From assembly GCA_027886185.1 (NCBI GenBank), contig WOAB01000606.1, positions 4,898,001 through 4,962,000 of the forward strand: 64,000 nt of DNA, read 5' to 3'. The translations under genes and the position numbers were made by a program. This document shows positions 23,218-32,858 of this stretch, piece by piece. The notes beneath the pieces were generated by a model. It ran no database searches and was not told where the DNA came from. It saw nothing but the letters and a program-made list of their open reading frames with translations. The first letter of the stretch is position 1; each line of letters starts with the position of its first letter. Origin of the DNA: Rheum nobile (taxonomy: Eukaryota; Streptophyta; Magnoliopsida; Caryophyllales; Polygonaceae).

Positions 23218-23805
23218 TTAACGACGAAAGGGTCGCACGAATCGTTGCAACACTAAATCTAACTTGCTAACACAGCTATCCGAAATAAAGGAATGCGTAG
23301 CACCAGAATCAAACAGAATGCACACTGAAGTAGAGTGAAGGTATAGAGTACCTTGAGCAATTGGAGCATTGGGTCCATCTGCTTCACGCATTTCGTACAA
23401 GCGTTGGCCCTGACTTCCAGAAACAGTTGGGGCCTTTCCCCTGTTCTGCGCAGTCGTCTGCACTGACGGGCTAGGAGTCTCGGCAGGCTTGAACCTAGGT
23501 CGGTTGCTCTGATGAACTGACCCTTGCTGCGACTCTACTCCCTTCTGCTTCCCCTGCTTGCAGAACTTCTGCAGATGACCATCACATCCACACCCAAAGC
23601 ACGACCTCTTCTCCTTCTGACACTCATTGCTCTTGTGCCCAGCAGTACCACAATTATAGCCCTGAACTGAACTCCTGGTCTGCCCTGACTGCTGAGTCGA
23701 TCCTCCATGTGTCATCTCCGTGTTAGCTCGGCCGGACTTGGCAAAGTTAGACGGTGGTGCAGGGCGCTTAAAACCACCTCCCTGGTTCTGGTTCTGCATC
23801 GACTT
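23218..23805 (-). pseudogene. Gag C-terminus with zinc knuckles and first half of protease (Tekay type)
   Basis: Begins just after the TAG at 23806. It shows a basic Gly/Gln-rich stretch, a degenerate knuckle (YNCGTAGHKSNEC) and a second Cys/His knuckle (CFGCGCDGHLQKFC), a low-complexity linker, then the protease start ILFDSGATHSFIS with catalytic DSG. The end (FVRPFRR) is frameshifted. Confidence 0.92.
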
Positions 23806-24681
23806 CTATCGGTTGCGCCTCTTGGTCGACTCCTCTAGAGTTATCTCCAGCTTATAGGCACAATCCACATACTGCTCCAAGGTAGAGCATGTGTGGTGCA
23901 CCATTAACGGCTTGATATCCGGGCTCATCCACTCGTGGAAGTACCAGATCTTTTGGGCCTCGCTGGTGATCTCGGCAGGGGCGTACTGTAAAAGATGATT
24001 GAACTTAGACGCCAACTCGGTCACTTTCAGACCATCAGTCTTTGGGTACAAGAACTCTTTATTCTTCTCCTCTCTCATAGCACGAGAGAAAAAGCGATCA
24101 ACCATCTTGGTCTTGAACATCGACCAAGTCAACACTGGGCTCTCAGCCAAACCTGTGCTCTCCCACCACTCGCTAGCCTCCTCCTCCAGCTGAAGAGAAG
24201 CGATATGGACCTTCTCGGCCTCAGTACACTCCACGTTCCGAAATAGCCTCTCCATATGGGAGAACCAATGAGTCACTGCTACTGGCTCCCCTTTCCCGTT
24301 ATAGCAATCGGGCCTCATGGAAATGATGGTCTTAAGAGCGCGACTATAGCTGTCTCTAGCCCTGACGGCATTCTCCTGAACCACAGGGTTTCTGGGCTCC
24401 ACAACATCAGGAACCGCTGGGTGAGTAGGCACTTCTTGCGCTTGAGGCACACTAGGTCTCAATACGTCTGCAATTGCCTGCATCACAATCCCGCGAATCG
24501 CCTCAACAGTTGCGGCATCAAACAGTGTCGGCGCTTGGGTCTGATCTTGACCTTCACGCCTATGCTGGACGCGAGACTCTGACTCGTGCTCATCCTGAAC
24601 ACCTCTTCCTGCTGGCCTGGGATCTTGGCTAGTCCCAGCACCGGCTCGAATCGAGTTCCTCGTGCTTCTTGGGTTCACCAT
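23806..24681 (-). pseudogene. Gag core (Tekay type)
   Basis: I place the start at 24681 (MVNPRSTRNS), the usual beginning of these proteins, rather than at 24750. The retrotransposon-gag fold is visible: VTHWFSHMERLF, AEKVHIASLQLEEEASEWW, WSMFKTKMVDRFF, EFLYPKTDGLKVTELASKFN and LEQYVDCAYKLE. It forms the particle shell. A TAG at 23806 separates it from the zinc knuckles, which continue in the same frame. Confidence 0.92.
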
Positions 24682-24972
24682 TTGTTTACCGATCCAATTC
24701 CAAGCATTCAATACATTAATATTATGCAATATACTTATGCAATATACCAATGTAAAGAAATTACTCAGAATAGATCAACTTGGCATTTTATAGATGAACC
24801 TTCGAATTGTTACACAAGCTACACATAAGTCTATCATCTGAGCGCTAGGACAACATTGCTCGAAGATATAAGTGTTTCTCAGAGTACTTGCCGCAATACT
24901 GAAATATTACACATAGTACAAACTTGGAATGCTAAGAAACGAAACTATTGCAATAGGCAACGCCAATTCTCA

Positions 24973-25885
24973 TCAAGGCGTTCCAAAATATCTCCCATAA
25001 GACTGGTTACTCGTGCAAGGTCTCTTCGGACTAGGCTCACCATCGAGCTCTGGCGATGGGTTTCGCACCCGGCTTGACCCTGAAGCACATGGTCTTATCT
25101 CAGTCATGGTAAGGTATGGGTCGTCCATGACTGGCCCTCCTATCCCAGTCCTCCTCTGAGTACTGGCGATCAGCTCATCCCTCCGATGCTGCTGTTCTAC
25201 AGAGATTACCTCGCTCTGGCGGAGGATCTCCTGCAGCTCGGATTCTGACCTCCTTCTTCTTGGAGTAGGGATAGGCTGAGATTCTCTGTCACTTCTCCTA
25301 ATATCGTACTCGGTATACAGTGCCTCCCAATCAGCTTCTGACATGGGTGCGTACTCTGGCACTGGTGGCAACTCTTGCATAGGTGGTAACTCTGTACTGG
25401 GGTGAATAAATTATATCCCCGTTTCCTGACTATCCACCAGCAAGTGCCTCAAGTCATCGGACTCCTGGTTTTGTCCGCTAAGGTCCATCTCGGTATCCTC
25501 ATCGGGATCATCCTCGATGGGGTCCTCTTCCTCTTCGGGGTCATCCTCTATGGGGGTCCTCTTCTTCATCTTCCTCCTCGCTCCCTTCAATAATCACATC
25601 CATCAGGTAATCGTCATTGTAGTACCCTCTCGCGTACCTAGACGATTCATCATCTTGCATTGCTTCCTCCCTTGGTGGCTCCACTGGTGCTGTCACAGGA
25701 ACTACAGCATTCCTTGACACCAGAACTACCGACTCGGGAAGCACATGCTTGATCTCCTCAGATGGGCTGCACGGGCCTCCAATCTCGAAGCACCTCTGGG
25801 GTATAGGGAAGTCTAGCCTCTCAGTAGACGGTGAATCCCTCTCGGCATCTTCCGACCCCTTCCTCTGAGAGAGACATGCACCCAT
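24973..25885 (-). pseudogene. Extra acidic ORF upstream of gag in the Tekay-type element
   Basis: Two ORFs on the minus strand (25541-25885, 114 aa; 24973-25380, 135 aa) are joined by an open acidic stretch when one frame change and one TAA are allowed, giving roughly 300 residues. The first starts MGACLSQRKGSED, the middle is very rich in Glu and Asp (EEDEEEDP, DPDEDTE), and the last part has MSEADWEALYTEYD and a basic KRP-containing end. I recognise no domain. It lies between the 5' LTR and gag on the coding strand, so it would be the first ORF of the genomic RNA. Its function is unknown. Confidence 0.6.
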
Positions 25886-26080
25886 CTCCTATAGGATAAC
25901 GATGAAGGAATTAGTCTTTCTAGACATAGAAGCAAGCTTACTATATCAGACTATCCAGAAGACATGACTATTAACGGTGTTTTTAAATTCTTTTTACTTT
26001 GAAAATCCAGAGCCCTTTTTAAAGCATTTTCGAAAACGGATAAATGGTTTATAAAAATCCCAAACCCATTTTAAAACTTT

Positions 26081-26094
26081 TGGCTCTGATACCA
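26081..26094 (-). promoter_or_regulatory. Primer-binding site, initiator tRNA-Met type
   Basis: The minus strand reads TGGTATCAGAGCCA four bases after the LTR end. This is the standard complement of the 3' end of plant initiator tRNA-Met. Confidence 0.93.
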
Positions 26095-26098
26095 CAAC

Positions 26099-28497
26099 TA
26101 TAACACCCCCAAAACATAACCCTTTTGGAAAGGTATTACCGCCAGTGACCCTAGTGTTCCTTACCGAGATCACCCAAGGCTTTACCATTGAAACACAATT
26201 TATGAAATACAAATGATACATAATGATCAAAGCATTCAATTCCAAAACATAACATTGTCAAGGAAACAAGAGTTACGGGATTACAACCCAATCCCGAATA
26301 GGCCAACACAGAGTTTAAACCAAAAACAGCGGAAGTCTTAGAAAGTACATTACAACCAAAGTCATTGTCCAAAAGATCTCAACCAGATTAAAGAAATAAT
26401 TAAGACGTTCAAAAACCCCCGTCGACTCCATAGTCCTTCTATTCTTCTGGGCTACTTTCTATCTGATGTGCCGAATCGAACGGATGACACCAGCCCACAT
26501 GCAGAGAACAAAGTTCGTGGGTTAGTCTACTTGAATAGACTAGCAAGGGTACAAATCAGAATGGTTCGAAGCAGTCGTATTAGGTTAGAATCATCGCTTC
26601 TCGAATAATAATCGATGACGATAGTCAACCATCATACTCCTACTGGAATAGACAAGAGGTATGCACAAGAGAAGATTCTGGAAGACTGAATCTTCACAGA
26701 AATCGACTCGAAAGAAGACTCCAACGGAAATGAGTCTTTAAGGAAATATGACAACTCTGGAATGTTACAGAATCATACAACAATGATTTAAAAGTTGACT
26801 GAGATGCTTCGGTTCACGACCAACCTCATCGCATACAGCGAATCCAAATTGGAAAGAGAACGTACTATGATCAAAGTCGAGACGAGTTTTCCTAGCTGCA
26901 CTACTCGCCGAGGGTTTATTAATTATGTACGTCGAGTAGCACTTATCTGATTTATATTACAAACCACACATCACATTATTAGACTTTTACATGTGTACCC
27001 CACCAATGGGACGACACATCTTAGTATACGTTTCGTCGAGAGTGACGTACACCGGAAGGTTTGTGACACCAGCTAAGTGTCATGTCTCTACACACTTGTG
27101 AAAGAGACCGATCATGATCTTAGAATAGTACCAGATGGAGACGAGCCACCCCGATACCAGATTATAAAGAAACGACTGGACAGAGTCTGAGTAACGTTCC
27201 TAACTAACAGTGCTAACCACACAGATACAGCACAATAACAGTTACAGGATAAATCCACATAAAGGCCCGAAAAGCGATCACAGATAATAGCATTGTTCTA
27301 ACAGATATACAACCTATTATATGATTTTCAAAACAGTTTAACAAAACCGTTTCCAGACAAACAGAGTATTCATTCCAAATTAATTACTCAGATAAACTAC
27401 TGATAATTAATGTAAATATGGAACGAATGAGCAAGAGCGAACCGCCACTTGCCTTAATCCGCAGAATAGAAACAAGCCTTACGACAACGACGGGACTCCG
27501 GGCTCGACACGGGTATAGCTCCGCTAGCACAAACACCTTCGAGTCGACCCATAAAAGGAACCCTAAGTTAGATCCGACATAACCGTAGTACGAATCTAAA
27601 AACGACGAAAGAGGACGAAAGGAAAGACGCCACGACCACAACCAACCAAGCCAAAGCCACGAAGGCATTCTGGGCACTGGCGGCGGTCGCTGTTCTTGGC
27701 AGCGGTCGCCGCATTCATCACGGCGGGCGCCGTGAAGAACTCAGACGACAGAAACGAGAGAAATCTCACCAAAACGATGTGCGTTTCGACCCCTTTCCGC
27801 CTTGCTTGGGTTCTGACCTCTAAAGGCAACCAAAAGGCTTCTAAAGGGCTTCTGGAAACACCACCAAACGACACCGACGAGAGCTTGCGAACTCCGGCGA
27901 AACACAACTCCGACGACACGAAAATTTGGCAGAGGTTCGGTGTTTGGGATGGCTCAAATCCCTTCCCCAACACCTCCTTTTATAGCCAAAGCATCAGGAG
28001 CACGAAGATGGGCCTACGACAGCTAGTTCGGCGCTCGCCAGAACCACGCCGGCGACCATCGGGCAAAGACTCCCGGACAACGACGGTGGCAATTACGGCG
28101 GGCGCCGTAATTTACGGCGGTCGCCGCCGTAGCCTGGCACGCCAGCTATCACCTCGAGCATTGGGACGGCGGGCGCCGTGACTGTACGGCGGTCGCCGTT
28201 CTTGGATCCGCGACGGCGGTCGCCGCGACTGTACGGCGGTCACCGTGACCAGCTTTTCCCGCCCGTTCAGCTTTGAACGAACATGACATTAAACCGGGAT
28301 AAAAATTATCGTACGCGAACGAATATTAAAATCCAAGGCATGTTGTCTGTATATTATTTCACTGAGAAAAATATTACAGATACAGAGCACATTACAGAAT
28401 GTCTCAAACTCTCTGTATTAAATCCGACGTACACAACGGGTACTCGGGAAAATTCCAAAATTCCCAAAATAATCTTATAAAAATACGGGGTATCACA
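26099..28497 (-). repeat. 5' LTR of the Tekay-type element
   Basis: Matches 17510-19922 throughout. It starts TATAACACCC (TG changed to TA) and ends TATCACA. It lacks two 21-bp GC-rich units found in the other LTR and differs in the GC-rich block near 28090-28260, where it has an additional GCGGGCGCCGT word and a short extra stretch before the GAACGAACATGAC junction. Confidence 0.95.
27976..27985 (-). promoter_or_regulatory. TATA box in the 5' LTR
   Basis: CTATAAAAGG on the minus strand, about 1.9 kb upstream of the LTR end and about 3.3 kb upstream of gag. It is the likely promoter of the element. Confidence 0.6.
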
Positions 28498-28611
28498 GAT
28501 GCAAAATAAGAGATAATTGAGATCATGAGTATATATGATTATCGTGGTCGATGGTATTGTCCACTACAAATGAAGGTTTATTTTTACAATACATGTACTA
28601 TACAAAATTAA
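28498..28611. repeat. Second, partial copy of the flanking segment
   Basis: Begins with the Tekay target duplication GATGC, then AAAATAAGAG, and goes straight into ATAATTGAGATCATGAG..., a repeat of 17364-17455. It ends in CAAAATTAA, the 9-bp target duplication of the Pack-MULE. Confidence 0.88.
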
Positions 28612-28976
28612 CACGATTTCTATTTCACGCACCGACAAAATTGTTATTTCACGCACCAGTTCATCCGTCACAGATCATGTGCATCTGTCCGTGACGGACC
28701 AAATGGATCCATCCGTGACGGACGAATCCATTTGATCTGTCACGGATGGATCCATTTGGTCCGTCACGGATGAACATGCTGATCCGCGACACGAATTTGG
28801 AATCGCCATAACTTTTGATTCCCTAGTCCAAACGCGCTGAAATTTGGAGGAGTTATAGTTGACATCTTGATATTTAATCTGGCGTTGGAATCACTCAATT
28901 CGGAGTTACGTAGAAAAAAGTTATACTTCTCCAAAGACAGAACAAAGAAATAGAGATCTCTTAAGCGTCAAGGCGA
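28612..28976 (+). repeat. Left TIR of the Pack-MULE
   Basis: Begins CACGATTTCTATTTCACGCAC, with a second TATTTCACGCACC 24 bases on. It holds five copies of the palindromic word CCGTGACGG/CCGTCACGG, then a stretch beginning CGCCATAACTTTTGATTCCC, and ends TTAAGCGTCAAGGCGA. Confidence 0.92.
28696..28762 (+). other. Near-perfect 26-bp hairpin within the left TIR
   Basis: The arm at 28696-28721 (GGACCAAATGGATCCATCCG...) pairs with 28737-28762 with one mismatch around a 15-base loop. If transcribed, this could form a small-RNA precursor; that is inference. The right TIR has only weaker counterparts. Confidence 0.7.
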
Positions 28977-30367
28977 TCCCTTCAACAATTGTGTACGAGG
29001 ATGAGAGGGTTCTTGCATTTCGTGATATAAATCCACAAGCTCCTGTTCATGTTCTAGTCATACCTAAGCTTCGCGATGCTTTGACAGAGCTTGGAAAGGT
29101 TGGTTCTTTTCCTTCCTTCTTTATCTTGTTACATTATTTCTGAATATTTGTAGCATATGCCTGAGTTTTATCTCGACTGTGTAATTAGTGATGAGAGAAT
29201 CTTAGGCTAAGTTAAGGCTAGAAAAAAAATTGTTTCTATGTCTGAAGATAGATAAGGTCACTAGCTTTGTCAGAACAGTTTGTAAGAAGTTACTTCATAT
29301 ACTAATCAACATAGATGTTTCTTCAGTCAGTACTACTCAGTCTTCAAGTGGTTTTGGTGGAACAATATTTATCACTATCATTGTTTTGCTGTCCTTTTTC
29401 ATTTGTTTCATTCAACTTTGTTTATAATGTTAAGGAGGAGATGTAGGAATACTGCCACTGTCACATCATTTGTGTTGAACATGTAGTGACTCAACATTCT
29501 AGTTGTTAGATAAAATAGCAGGAAAAGTGTATTTCTTTTCACTTCTCATTGTATCGCTTATTGCACCTCTTGATGAACCATTGTTTGCAGCAGCCAGTAG
29601 CTAAGCTTGAGCTTTGTAGTCAAATTATGATTAAAGTTAAAGGTGTAGGGTTTCATTGTCAGATTTTTATGCTAACTACACACTGTTAAATTTAAGAACT
29701 GCTGCTGACATAATTTCATTGTAAGATTGTTATACTGACTACACTCACTATGTTAAAAACATTAAGAACTCCTCCAGTCTACCATGACTATACTGTAGGT
29801 AAAGCTTTTCTCTTTATAAGAAAAGTTGCAGTACTCCTTGAGTAAATAGTTGCTTTGAAGAACATTGCAAAAGAATGGTCTTCTTTAATTTAGCTTTATC
29901 TTCTCTGTTTAATTCATACCCCAAATATAATCATTCATTACTTCATTCTTATTCTATTTCCTGTTTGAACCGATGGGTTGCTCCTTGTGCTAGAACAGGC
30001 TGAAGAAAGACATTGCGAGATTTTGGGACATCTCCTCTATGCCGCTAAGACTGTTGCAGAGAAAGAAGGTGTTGTAGACGGTTTCCGTGTTGTTATCAAT
30101 AGTGGGGCCAAAGGCTGTAAGATCTCCTACTTTTCTCTTAAGACAGTAATGGCATGCTACTTTATCTTACCTTCTAATATGTTATATATCAGTCATTATA
30201 GATAAAAAATAAATTTGTCAAGACACATTGTTGGATCGAAGAGTTTCGAATCCTCATCATGATTCAAATCTCATGAACACGAGTTCTGGCTTTACGCAGG
30301 TCAATCTGTATACCATCTGCATTTGCATGTTCTTGGCGGAAGACATATGAAATGGGCAGCTGGTTAA
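28973..30367 (+). pseudogene. Captured HINT (histidine triad nucleotide-binding) gene fragment, three exons
   Basis: Exons at about 28973-29098, 29999-30116 and 30300-30367 join in frame (GT-AG junctions, codon split as T|GT) to about 103 residues. They contain IPSTIVYEDERVLAFRDINP, PVHVLVIPK, GFRVVINSGAKGCQSVYHLH and the histidine triad HLHLHV followed by LGGRHMKWAAG and a stop. HINT proteins hydrolyse nucleoside phosphoramidates. All recognisable active-site histidines are present and no stop interrupts the exons. The N-terminus and any start codon are missing because capture began inside an exon at the TIR junction. Whether it is expressed cannot be seen. Retained introns show capture at the DNA level rather than from mRNA. 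Confidence 0.92.
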
Positions 30368-31187
30368 AGGAGACTCGGTGAGAAGGATTTACTCTTCATC
30401 TCTTGAGACTGCAGTTAGAAAGGGGAAACACATGGGATTGTCAAAATAAATGCATTTCCATTACCTCCATCTGCTTTGAAGCAGTCCAAGCCTGTTAATG
30501 AGTAACCCTGATTCAATTGCATATTTATTTCAGGCGAAAGAAGAGAAGTGATGCAGAACATATGAAATACTTCGTTTTTTCTTTTTCTTTTTGCAATACA
30601 AGCAAGTATTATGTATGTTTTGTGCTTTGAGAAAATGCCTTGATGCACTTTTGTCATGATATTGATGTTTATGCTTTAGCCGTTCATCCAATGTCGAAAT
30701 ATGATCGATCTGTTTTAACGCCTCGTACTTGGACTTCGAATCTAATCTGAGAATGTACGACTCAAATCCGACTAATCTGAATCGGACCCCGTTAATAAGT
30801 AATGTGTAGTATTAGTATAATACTAGTCGATAAACTCTCGAAACATGTTCATCCGTGACGGAAGAAATTTTCATTCGTCCGTCACTGATGAACATGTTTC
30901 GTCTGTCACGGATGAACCAAGGCGTTAAATTAAGTTTCTTTTATTGATGTTAACATCAATAAAGTAATTGTTTATAAACTTATTCTGATTATGTTCAGTT
31001 TTTAAATTATATGACTTGATAGATTTTGCATTGTAATTCAAAACAAAGACCTAGATAAACCGGTTTTTGAAAAGATTGGCCATTCATAAAGATAATAGAA
31101 AGCTTCTTCCATCTCGATTGTCAAATGTTTCCCATTTGTTTTGAAGCAATCGTATCCCTTCTTTCTAATGGTTTGAGATATCTCTAC
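30368..31187. other. Captured 3' flank and internal inverted repeat of the Pack-MULE
   Basis: The first part looks like the 3' untranslated region of the HINT gene. At 30838-30925 there is an internal GTTCATCCGTGACGGA ... CCGTCACTGATGAAC inverted repeat built from the same palindromic words as the TIRs. No further coding region is seen. Confidence 0.6.
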
Positions 31188-31550
31188 TCGCCTTGGCGCT
31201 TAAGAGATCTCTATTTCTTTGTCCCGTCTTTGGAGAAGTATAACTTTTTCTACGTAACTCCGAATTGAGTAATTCGAACGTCAGATTAAAGATCAATATG
31301 TCAACTATACCTCCTCCAAATTTCAGCGCGTTTGGACTAGGGAATCAAAAGTTATGGCGATTCCAAAATCGTGTCGCGGATCAGAATGTTCATCCGTGAC
31401 GCACGGATGGGGTTGGTGCGTCACAGACGATTTACTGTGGTCCGTCACGGACGGAGTGCTTTCATTCGTCACGGGCGGCTTCATTTGGTACGTCACGTAT
31501 GAAACAGTGCGTGAAATAGAAATTTTACCCGTGCGTGAAATAACAATGGC
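31188..31550 (-). repeat. Right TIR of the Pack-MULE
   Basis: Reverse complement of the left TIR, from TCGCCTTGGCGCTTAAG to GTTATTTCACGCAC-type ends. The central palindromic words have diverged more than the inner AACTTTTGATTCCC part. Confidence 0.92.
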
Positions 31551-31845
31551 CAAAATTAAATATAACTTATATTATTTTTTACAATACATGTACTATAAAA
31601 AATTAAATATAACTTATACAAATGAAAGTTTTAACTGATCGCTGAATTATTTACATGGCTATATACAATAATAATAATTGATTTACTAAAGTGACAGAAA
31701 TAATTGAGATCATGAGTATATATGATTATCGTGGTCGATGGTATTGTCCACTACAAATGAAGGGTTTTTTTACAATACATGTACTATAAAAAATTAAATA
31801 TAACTTATATTATAATATTATTTAATTATCTAAAATTATGATGCA
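31551..31845. repeat. Third copy of the flanking segment
   Basis: Starts with the Pack-MULE target duplication and repeats GAAAGTTTTAACTGATCGCTG...GATTATCGTGGTCGATGG...ATTATGATGC, as at 17285-17509. It continues uninterrupted into AAAATAAGAGATTCATTG, so it shows what the Tekay insertion site looked like before insertion. Confidence 0.9.
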
Positions 31846-32858
31846 AAATAAGAGATTCATTGAATAATAGCTTACGTAATAAATATTTTTGCTTGCTATA
31901 TGTTTACTACATACTCCATAGGAGTACAAGTTTGTATTCATATATATACATAATTGATCATCAATGATTGTTATAATTTCCTTTATGTTTGTGACTCCTT
32001 TGTTACTTTTGAAACATGTAACTCCTTTTAATAAATAGATACAAGTAATAAAAACTATGATCATAACTTTTTAACAACATTCTATATGTCAATTAATTGT
32101 CGTATAACTTAATTGTTCGATAACTCTTTCAAATACATGTTCATATTTTAAAAAAAAATTGCAAATGGTGTTGATAAAATAAAGACATACAAAATCAAAT
32201 ATAATAGATCATAATCTACTAAAGTTTATTACTATGTACAATCAAAGTGAGACAATGCTATCATGAGTAACTACTTTTATTAGTTTCATACAATATTTGA
32301 GATCAATCTAAGAGTTGCAGATAAAATGTTTGATCTACTTAAAATCGTTTCAAACATGGTGATTGACAAAATAAGAATGCAACATATTCTAAATTGTTAT
32401 TTATTCTCTACAGTAGCATCTAAGTGTGTCTTTTTCCATAAAAATGACAAATTCTCCAGCTTAACTTGATGAACAAAAATAAGTTGCTATTTGTGTACCT
32501 GTCATACTAAAATATTCAAATTTATATGAATGTTTGTGTTGTTAAAGTTGAAAATATTTAAAATAATTTTTTAATTTTTTTTCTCATTTTAAAAAAGAAA
32601 AATAACCAATAAAATTAATATATATATATACTTATGACCCGTAAAGAAGGATGGATGATTTTCACTACGCACTAGCAGTAACTGTTATGCCTCTAATATA
32701 TTCAAAATTTCACATCATATGTACCTTGTCCCAAACACTAAAATCCAAACTAGCTGGACATTGATGAAGATCCTGCACTTACATATGATACTTCTGTATA
32801 CCACTTGCTTAGAGCCTCTTCTGCTCTTATACGTAAGGGATCTAGAGCTGCAAGGTCA
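31846..32858. other. AT-rich spacer downstream of the ExAD-like gene
   Basis: No coding region recognised. It should include the 3' untranslated region of the ExAD-like gene close to 32858. Short (TA) runs occur near 32620. Confidence 0.6.

Larger units (their letters stand above)
17510..28497 (-). mobile_element. Complete Tekay/Del-type Ty3/gypsy chromovirus, TSD GATGC
   Basis: Two LTRs of about 2.4 kb (17510-19922, 26099-28497) enclose a minus-strand coding region, with a primer site matching initiator tRNA-Met, a polypurine tract and a perfect 5-bp duplication GATGC at 17505-17509 and 28498-28502. The order on the minus strand is extra acidic ORF, gag, protease, reverse transcriptase, RNase H, integrase with a chromodomain-like end. 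Long LTRs and this layout fit the Tekay/Del clade. Six in-frame stops and a frameshift silence the polyprotein, although the two LTRs are still very similar. Confidence 0.96.
28612..31550. mobile_element. Pack-MULE carrying a HINT gene fragment, TSD CAAAATTAA
   Basis: Long terminal inverted repeats of about 365 bp (28612-28976 and 31188-31550) are flanked by a perfect 9-bp duplication CAAAATTAA (28603-28611, 31551-31559). Long TIRs with a 9-bp duplication are typical of Mutator-like elements. The interior has no transposase but has exons and introns of a HINT (HIT-domain) gene, so it fits a Pack-MULE that captured genomic DNA. The captured part starts exactly where the left TIR ends. Confidence 0.93.

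Noticed and set aside
30415..30657. 80-aa minus-strand ORF in the Pack-MULE
   Set aside because: It lies in the captured 3' flank of the HINT gene and has no recognisable features.
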